Below, piece after piece: positions 1 to 4,834 of a DNA stretch of 11,392 nt. A model generated the notes under the pieces. The model made no database searches. It was not told the origin of the DNA and saw only the letters and a program-made list of their open reading frames with translations. Position 1 is the stretch's first letter, and the number at the start of each line of letters is the position of its first letter. Both the position numbers and the translations under genes were made by a program. Where the stretch lies: NCBI GenBank assembly GCA_031277235.1, contig JAITMT010000518.1, forward strand, positions 1 to 11,392. Reading direction: 5' to 3'. This DNA comes from Tannerella sp. Its GTDB lineage: Bacteria; Bacteroidota; Bacteroidia; Bacteroidales; Tannerellaceae.

Positions 1-761
1 TTCGACGGCTCCTTTGCCAGCGACTTCAAGATCGCATCGTTGAGCGATTCGGGGATGGCGCTGTTCAACGCAATGGGAGGCACGGGTTTACGGTTGGTAT
101 GCGCCTGCATGATTTGAAACTCGTTTTCGTAGGCGAAAGGCGTCACGCCGGTCAGCAGTTCGTAGAGCACGATGCCGAGCGAGTAGATATCCGAGGCATA
201 ACCGCCTTCCTGCCCTTGAATCTGTTCGGGCGACATGTACTGCGGCGTGCCGACGGCCTGCCCCACGCGGGTAAAACGCGAGTTGCCTGAAATCCGGGCT
301 ATGCCGAAGTCCATGATTTTCAATTCGCCGTCGGAAGAAATCATCAGGTTGGACGGTTTCAGGTCGCGGTGTATGACGCCTTTGCGGTGTGCATGTTCCA
401 GTCCATTAAGTGTTTGCGAGGCAATCTGCAACACCTGTCCGACGGGAATCGTACCGAGCCTTTTCAACAGCGTTTCGAGCGTCTCGCCGTCCACAAATTC
501 CATGATCATGCACCAGCGTCCCTGACTTTGCACCAGGTTATAGAGCATGGTAATGTTCGGATTGCGCAGTTTTGCGAGGATGACGGCTTCGGAACGGAAT
601 CGCTCCATATTGCTGTCGTCAAGCGCATTGGCACGTTTCAGCACCTTGATGGCCACCTCGCGCTGCAGCATGTCGTCGGTGGCGAGAAACACCGTTCCCA
701 TGCCGCCTTCGCCTATTTTTCGCACAATCGTGTGATTGGGTATCGTGAACCTGTCAGTCAT
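1..761 (-). CDS. Ser/Thr protein kinase, Hanks type (3' end cut by window edge)
   Basis: Eukaryotic-like Ser/Thr kinase that transfers ATP phosphate to Ser/Thr of target proteins; 253 codons are visible. The ATG is at 761-759. Seen in order: glycine loop GEGGMGTV (residues 17-24), ATP lysine in VAIK (K39), helix-C glutamate E58, catalytic loop HRDLKPSN (131-138, D133), DFG (151-153), activation-loop end GTPQYMSPE (171-179), then SDIYSLG. It is an RD kinase with every catalytic residue intact, so it should be active. The activation loop carries S158, S161, T164 and T172 as possible autophosphorylation sites. The start overlaps the end of the upstream phosphatase gene by 8 bases (ATGACTGA), suggesting translational coupling. 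The C-terminus lies outside the window, so a transmembrane segment or sensor domain cannot be judged. The family call is very safe; substrates are unknown, but the FHA protein of the same operon is an obvious candidate partner. Confidence 0.96.
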   Translation of the reverse strand, partial: MTDRFTIPNHTIVRKIGEGGMGTVFLATDDMLQREVAIKVLKRANALDDSNMERFRSEAVILAKLRNPNITMLYNLVQSQGRWCMIMEFVDGETLETLLKRLGTIPVGQVLQIASQTLNGLEHAHRKGVIHRDLKPSNLMISSDGELKIMDFGIARISGNSRFTRVGQAVGTPQYMSPEQIQGQEGGYASDIYSLGIVLYELLTGVTPFAYENEFQIMQAHTNRKPVPPIALNSAIPESLNDAILKSLAKEPS

Positions 762-1557
762 TGTATTCCAGTTTTTTAGCATCGTTAATTTCTATGACCG
801 TAACCGTCAGGTTGTCGTATCCTCCTTTTTCTCTGGCGTTTGCAATCAGTGACGAGACGCTCTCGCGGATGGATTTACCGGATAGAATCTGCCCTATTTC
901 CACGTCGGAAAGCATATCGTACACGCCGTCGCTGCAAAGCATGAAACGGCTGCCCGGCTTGATTGTCTGTTTGATTTTGAAAACGTCAGGTTTGACGTCC
1001 GGTTTGGTGCCGACAGCCTTTACGAGCACGTTACGCTGCTGATGCAGAGCGGCTTCCGCCTCGGTGATTTTCTTCTGGCGGAGCATCTCTCCTACCAGCG
1101 TATGATCGGTCGTCATCTGCTGCAACTTATTGTTTTCCAGCAGATAAAGGCGACTGTCACCGATATGCGCACAATACAGTTTCCGTTTCCAGACCAGCAG
1201 AATCGTGCAGGTCGTCCCCATGACGATGCGCGAGCGCTGAGCCGCATCGTATATCATCGCATTTGCTTTTGCAACAGCGTTTTTCAACCATTTCAACGGA
1301 CTATCCTTCAATAATTTACCACTATCCGCACAAACGGTATTGACCATCATTCCGCTGGCTACTTCTCCGCCCTCATACCCGCCCATGCCGTCGGCAAGGA
1401 CTGCCACAAAGTCAGTCCTGCCGCCAAGCACGAAAGTATGCCCTGCACAGTCTTCATTGTTTTGGCGAACGCAGCCGGCGTCCGACAGCGTCATTGCCCT
1501 GATGACAAGACGTTTATCGGGGATGCCGGATATGCTTCGCTTTTTGATGAACCACAT
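754..1557 (-). CDS. PP2C-family Ser/Thr protein phosphatase
   Basis: Metal-dependent Ser/Thr phosphatase of the compact bacterial PP2C (PppA/Stp-like) type, expected in the cytoplasm as the antagonist of the adjoining kinase. Numbering from a possible TTG start at 1569, the PP2C motifs are: DAGCVRQNNED (30-40), ADGMGGYEGGE (59-69, metal ligand D60), GTTCT (118-122), HIGDSRLY (135-142), CSDGVYDML (212-220, D214) and YDNLTV (251-256, D252). All metal ligands are present. I place the start at the ATG at 1557-1555 (residue 5 in that numbering), because the upstream TTG lies inside an AT-rich palindromic repeat and adds only four residues. This gives 267 residues, normal for the family. No transmembrane segment is visible. 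The stop overlaps the kinase start by 8 bases, and the gap to the upstream FHA-protease gene is 38 bases, nearly all repeat. Confidence 0.95.
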   Translation of the reverse strand: MWFIKKRSISGIPDKRLVIRAMTLSDAGCVRQNNEDCAGHTFVLGGRTDFVAVLADGMGGYEGGEVASGMMVNTVCADSGKLLKDSPLKWLKNAVAKANAMIYDAAQRSRIVMGTTCTILLVWKRKLYCAHIGDSRLYLLENNKLQQMTTDHTLVGEMLRQKKITEAEAALHQQRNVLVKAVGTKPDVKPDVFKIKQTIKPGSRFMLCSDGVYDMLSDVEIGQILSGKSIRESVSSLIANAREKGGYDNLTVTVIEINDAKKLEYND

Positions 1558-1596
1558 ATTAATTGACAATTAATAATTGATAATTGACAATTAATT
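1557..1596. repeat. AT-rich palindromic repeat between protease and phosphatase genes
   Basis: The 14-mer AATTGACAATTAAT occurs at 1561-1574 and 1582-1595, a 21-base period. The left copy is the right arm of a perfect palindrome, TATTAATTG-A-CAATTAATA (1557-1575, 9-base arms). The right copy keeps a shorter palindrome with 6-base arms. The block fills the gap between the FHA-protease stop and the phosphatase ATG, so in the mRNA it could fold just before the start codon. It may be a dispersed repeat or a translational control element; the sequence alone does not decide. Confidence 0.7.
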
Positions 1597-3293
1597 TATT
1601 GGGAATCAATGACGGTAGTCGTGTGCATCAATTCAATACCGTATTTTATCGGGACGGCGAATGACATCGTACTGTTCTGGGAATTGTAAATGCCAATCAC
1701 TTGCCCCTGGTCGTTAAAGAGCGGTCCGCCGCTGTTGCCGGCTCCGGTCGAATTGATGGTCAGTTGGTAGGAATCGCCGAAGGTGCTGTAATAATTGCCC
1801 GATTCCGTTGCGACGTTTCCCTTGATCAGTCGCCCGATATTTCCCTGACTGAGGGTGGGAACGGGCACCGTGATCCAGTGCGGATTTCTGTTGAAATAAT
1901 CCTGGGACTCCGTTCGCGACAAAATGGTCGGCGACATGCCGGGATAACCGAGCACCGTAACATTGTCGCCCGTTCTTATTTCACTGTAACTGTCTTTCAA
2001 ATCTACGGTCGGCAATACCTGGGGAATATCTACTTTTATCATGGCTACGTCGTGCTTGTCGGAAATCCTGGCGACTTTTGCCGGTATGCGCAAGTCGTTT
2101 CGGGCAACTGTAACGTCTATATATACATTTGTTCCGTCCACCATTTTCGTAACATACTTATTATTGATATTCGACGCATTGAAAGGTATCCACGAACCGA
2201 CCATGTCCTCCGTTACCGTCGAAGTGAGAATATATTTTCCCAAAGAGTTAATCAGTATTCCCGGGAAAGTACCCACAGGGAAATCGTAGCCGCTATACCA
2301 GTTTGCAGCGATATGCCTGTTTGTCAGGACAAAACCGTCTTCTTCCACCACAAATCCCGACCCGTAACCGCCGCCCCTGACAGGCTCGAAATCCGCATCG
2401 GGATCCATCGAGCGGGTAAACAGCACAGGCTCAATTCCCTCACTCGTCTCCGCGAAAATGCCTCTGCGATACTTCACTCCATTGATTGTAACTGTCGCAA
2501 ACTTATGCAGCAAATCTTCGCTTGTCGGCGTGTAAATCATTTTCCAGGCAAATTCCACCAGTACAACCTTTCCGGAATTTTCGGCAAATATCTCCGTTGG
2601 AGTCAATGATTTGGGACGGGTTTTTAAGTCCAGCGAGTCTTTGAGCGAGCCTATTTTCTCGCCCAGTTCGCCGAGTTCTCCGCCGGTTACTTTTCCCCTG
2701 TCGCTCATCTGTTGAAAGATAAAACCGCCCAGCGCCAGAATCAGCACCAGGATTCCGGCGGCAACAAGGATGGTACTCAACCTGGTCTTTTTTCGCTCGG
2801 CAGTTACCATGCGCTGCACGGTTTCCTTGCCGACCGATTGCTTGACCGGAGTAGCAACGGGACTTTCTACAACAGGAGCGTCGGCTATCACACCGTGCTG
2901 TTTGGTAGCCTTTACCGGCTCGATGTCAATGACTTGCGTCTTTTTGATGTGGCTTTCGGGGCGCGGGTCAAGGTCGAAGATGAACGTCGGTCCCTTGGCG
3001 CCGACTTCTATCAGGTCGCCCGCATAGATTTTCACCTTGCCCCATACCTGCTTTCCGTTGACGTAGAGTCCGTTGCTGCTGTTTTTATCTTCAATCCAGT
3101 ACGTATCTGCTTCGGCAGGGTCAGCCGAGATGACGGCGTGTTCGCGGCTTACGAGGTCGTCAATGTCGGGATCATACTGAATCTGACATTTATTGCCGCG
3201 TCCGATTAACAACTCGCTGCCCTGCGCAGCAAATTCTTCTACTTGACCCACTCTTGAGCCGGTCTGATGTTTGATTTTGATTTTTGTAGCCAT
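1596..3293 (-). CDS. FHA domain - transmembrane - trypsin-like serine protease fusion
   Basis: A 565-residue membrane protein. Residues 1-108 form an FHA phosphothreonine-binding domain with LIGRG (29-33), SREHA (49-53) and NSSNGLYVNG (71-80), the conserved residues for phosphopeptide binding. A linker (110-170) ends in positive charge (ERKKTR). One hydrophobic helix follows (about 173-194), then a short helical stretch and a trypsin/HtrA-like domain (about 235-560). Its triad is visible: His327 in TNRHIA, Asp415 in HDVAMIK and Ser521 in GAGNSGGPLF. By the positive-inside rule the FHA domain is cytoplasmic and the protease periplasmic. No PDZ domain is seen, unlike DegP/DegS. The insertion between His and Asp is long (about 88 residues). 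Start ATG is 3293-3291, 16 bases after the lipoprotein stop. With kinase and phosphatase next door, I infer that phosphorylation read by FHA controls protease assembly or activity; the substrate is unknown. Confidence 0.93.
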   Translation of the reverse strand: MATKIKIKHQTGSRVGQVEEFAAQGSELLIGRGNKCQIQYDPDIDDLVSREHAVISADPAEADTYWIEDKNSSNGLYVNGKQVWGKVKIYAGDLIEVGAKGPTFIFDLDPRPESHIKKTQVIDIEPVKATKQHGVIADAPVVESPVATPVKQSVGKETVQRMVTAERKKTRLSTILVAAGILVLILALGGFIFQQMSDRGKVTGGELGELGEKIGSLKDSLDLKTRPKSLTPTEIFAENSGKVVLVEFAWKMIYTPTSEDLLHKFATVTINGVKYRRGIFAETSEGIEPVLFTRSMDPDADFEPVRGGGYGSGFVVEEDGFVLTNRHIAANWYSGYDFPVGTFPGILINSLGKYILTSTVTEDMVGSWIPFNASNINNKYVTKMVDGTNVYIDVTVARNDLRIPAKVARISDKHDVAMIKVDIPQVLPTVDLKDSYSEIRTGDNVTVLGYPGMSPTILSRTESQDYFNRNPHWITVPVPTLSQGNIGRLIKGNVATESGNYYSTFGDSYQLTINSTGAGNSGGPLFNDQGQVIGIYNSQNSTMSFAVPIKYGIELMHTTTVIDSQ

Positions 3294-3309
3294 CGTTAAA
3301 AATCATTTG

Positions 3310-3714
3310 TTACTGCTTGGGACCTTCACAGGTAAAATTGACCAAACCGTTCGGCTGCGTAACCAACACCGAAAAACGGATCAATGTGCCTTCAAGACGC
3401 CCTGAACCGTTTACACCCGCTGAATTAATCGTCTGCTGCTGGATGTTGAAGTTCACGCCGCTGACGGTGGCGTTCACCGACGCACCGGTGTTTAGGATAT
3501 TGCTGATGACAATATCCGTGTTACTGACCGACGACTTTACAATGGTGATGTTGTAGTTGTCCTTATACTCCAAACCATCAACGATAGCCGTTTCCTCAAT
3601 CCTGTACGAACCGACAAAAGCATCGCGTACATCGCCATTCTCGTCATCACTGCAACTCATACAGCAAACGAATGCTGCAACCATAATCATGGATTTTAAT
3701 ACAATTGTTCTCAT
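3310..3714 (-). CDS. Small lipoprotein, probably surface-exposed
   Basis: A 134-residue protein I cannot assign to a named family. From the ATG at 3714-3712 it starts MRTIVLKSM, followed by a hydrophobic stretch and the lipobox-like CMSC with C21 as the lipidation site. Directly after comes SDDENGD, resembling the acidic lipoprotein export signal (SDDDD type) of Bacteroidota that sends lipoproteins to the cell surface. The mature part is rich in beta-forming residues (Val, Ile, Asn, Thr) with no catalytic motif, compatible with a small beta-barrel or sandwich fold. An in-frame TTG at 3759 would add a second hydrophobic stretch from AT-rich DNA and is unlikely to be used. The gene lies 41 bases after the barrel-protein stop and 16 bases before the FHA-protease, so it is co-transcribed and may be an envelope partner of that protease. 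Confidence 0.8.
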   Translation of the reverse strand: MRTIVLKSMIMVAAFVCCMSCSDDENGDVRDAFVGSYRIEETAIVDGLEYKDNYNITIVKSSVSNTDIVISNILNTGASVNATVSGVNFNIQQQTINSAGVNGSGRLEGTLIRFSVLVTQPNGLVNFTCEGPKQ

Positions 3715-3755
3715 AAAAAATAAAATTATAAAATTAATAATAAAAAATAATAATG

Positions 3756-4373
3756 TCAATTTACATTGTACCGGAGCACGATTCCGCCCTGAAAGATATT
3801 TGCCGTCCAGGAGGAGCCGGTAACGACGTCGTTGAGTCCCAGGTTGAAACCGACAAACGGCGAAAGCGTCAAGCGACGGTTGAGGAATATGTCGTATCCG
3901 ACTCCCATCCGCGCGTCAATCCGCACTTCCATGTCCGATATGTTTTCCGTAAAACCGAAGCCATCGGCATACGACTGTCTCACCTTTCCGGTCGTATTGA
4001 ATCCGAAACCGGGACCGGCGTACACATAGAGCGGACGGCGCGGAAAACAAAATTTCAGCGTGGGAGCTATGCCGACGTAGTTGATGCTGTAGCGATAGTC
4101 GTAGCCGTCTCCCAAATCGGGATTGAACGACATGCCGCTCAGTCCTTCGATCCAGAAGAGCATCGCCAGCAGGCGCGAGAATTGCAAATCCACCTGAGCC
4201 GTCACCAACGGGTTAAAGCCATAGTAATCATTATCTTCACCAATGTAATGTTGAGCGATATTGACGCCCCCGCCGACGCCTGCGCTGACTTGTATCTGCG
4301 CTCCGGCGTTCATTGCCATACCTGTCATCATGGATATGCACAGTAGCATTTGGAAAAATATTTTCTGTTTCAT
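3756..4373 (-). CDS. Outer-membrane beta-barrel protein (small, porin-like fold)
   Basis: A 205-residue secreted protein. Residues 1-26 are a typical signal peptide (MKQK, hydrophobic core, cleavage after NAGAQ). The rest alternates hydrophobic and polar residues in barrel-strand fashion, with Gly- and aromatic-rich turns such as YVYAGPGFGFN and MGVGYDIFLNRRLTLSPFVGFN, characteristic of the 8-stranded outer-membrane beta-barrel families (PF13505/PF13568 type) common in Bacteroidota. It ends in VLRYNVN, an imperfect barrel-end signature without the usual final aromatic residue. It is the first gene of the minus-strand run, with ATG at 4373-4371, a promoter-like box at 4400-4407 and repeated sites upstream. 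It may be a structural or sensor protein at the outer membrane; the specific role is unknown. Confidence 0.85.
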   Translation of the reverse strand: MKQKIFFQMLLCISMMTGMAMNAGAQIQVSAGVGGGVNIAQHYIGEDNDYYGFNPLVTAQVDLQFSRLLAMLFWIEGLSGMSFNPDLGDGYDYRYSINYVGIAPTLKFCFPRRPLYVYAGPGFGFNTTGKVRQSYADGFGFTENISDMEVRIDARMGVGYDIFLNRRLTLSPFVGFNLGLNDVVTGSSWTANIFQGGIVLRYNVN

Positions 4374-4399
4374 CGTTTATAAATTTGATAAATTCGCGG

Positions 4400-4407
4400 C
4401 AAAATTA
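4400..4407 (-). promoter_or_regulatory. Candidate Bacteroidota -7 promoter box for the kinase/FHA operon
   Basis: On the minus strand this reads TAATTTTG, an exact match to the Bacteroidota -7 consensus TAnnTTTG. It lies 27 bases before the ATG of the barrel-protein gene, leaving a leader of about 20 bases. No clear TTTG -33 box is seen at the expected distance; a T-rich run (minus-strand TTTTTTATTTTTT) covers that zone. Confidence 0.5.
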
Positions 4408-4449
4408 GAGGCGTTTTTTTGCATGAAAAAATAAAAAAGGCTGCTTTTT

Positions 4450-4512
4450 ATGAACTTGCCTCCTGCGTACATGAACACCCCCGATTTATACATGAACGGG
4501 GTGAAATCCCGC
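4450..4512 (-). promoter_or_regulatory. Three direct repeats at 21-base period, candidate regulator-binding site
   Basis: ATGAAC occurs at 4450-4455, 4471-4476 and 4492-4497, exactly 21 bases apart; the last two copies extend to TACATGAAC. On the minus strand, the direction of the operon, each reads GTTCAT. All three lie 43-90 bases upstream of the TAATTTTG box, a typical activator position. Period and core match the LytTR-domain site (9-base direct repeats with a GTTNRK core and 12-base spacers), but the bases before GTT fit that consensus poorly. The right half also contains an inverted pair, CACCCCCG (4476-4483) with CGGGGTG (4497-4503). Confidence 0.45.
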
Positions 4513-4519
4513 TGGCGAG

Positions 4520-4626
4520 GATTGGGGGGATTGGGGGGATTTGAAGATTTGAAGATTTGAGGATTTGAAGATTTGAGGTTCAAAGTTCAAAGTTCAAGGT
4601 TCAAGGTTCAAAGTTCAAGGTTTGAG
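4520..4626. repeat. Stepped tandem-repeat block (units of 9, 8 and 7 bases)
   Basis: Three arrays lie back to back: two copies of GATTGGGGG (4520-4537), five copies of GATTTGAR (4538-4577) and six copies of GTTCAAR plus one decayed copy GTTTGAG (4578-4626). No convincing protein reads through it. It lies between the divergent control regions of the barrel-protein operon and the large outer-membrane gene, so changes in copy number would alter spacing only upstream of both. Confidence 0.9.
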
Positions 4627-4834
4627 GTTCGTTAGGGATTTTTTGTCGTAATGAGATTGAAAAAAAAAAACATAAATCACTGCTAATAAGGTATTTTTGT
4701 CTATAAAATCAGGTGTAAATAAGGTTTATTACCGGTATTTTTTCCTTTGGGACGTTGCTTAACATTTTTTATATTTCCCCCATTAAACTTTTTTCTCCTT
4801 CCGCAGTCAAAGGGGCTAATTAAGTTTATTTAAT
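4627..4834 (+). promoter_or_regulatory. Upstream region of the large outer-membrane gene, one weak promoter box
   Basis: About 208 bases without a gene. It is AT-rich, with a poly-A run near 4660-4670. TATTTTTG at 4692-4699 matches the TAnnTTTG -7 box, but no TTTG/TTG sits at the usual -33 distance, and it would leave a leader of over 120 bases. AATAAGGT is repeated at 4685-4692 and 4718-4725, 33 bases apart. No Shine-Dalgarno sequence precedes the ATG at 4835. Confidence 0.3.

Noticed and set aside
1701..2609. Open frame of 302 codons on the plus strand opposite the FHA-protease gene
   Set aside because: It lies wholly inside a gene with intact FHA and protease motifs on the other strand and has no recognisable domain.
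3715..3759. Upstream TTG start for the lipoprotein gene (would add 15 hydrophobic residues)
   Set aside because: It comes from AT-rich spacer DNA and would bury the charged MRTIVLK start of a normal lipoprotein signal peptide; the ATG at 3714 is better.
4377..4583. Minus-strand open frame of 68 codons through the tandem repeats
   Set aside because: Its first half is translated repeat (SSNPQIFKSSNPPNPPNP) and its end overlaps promoter-like sequence; it is a by-product of the repeats.
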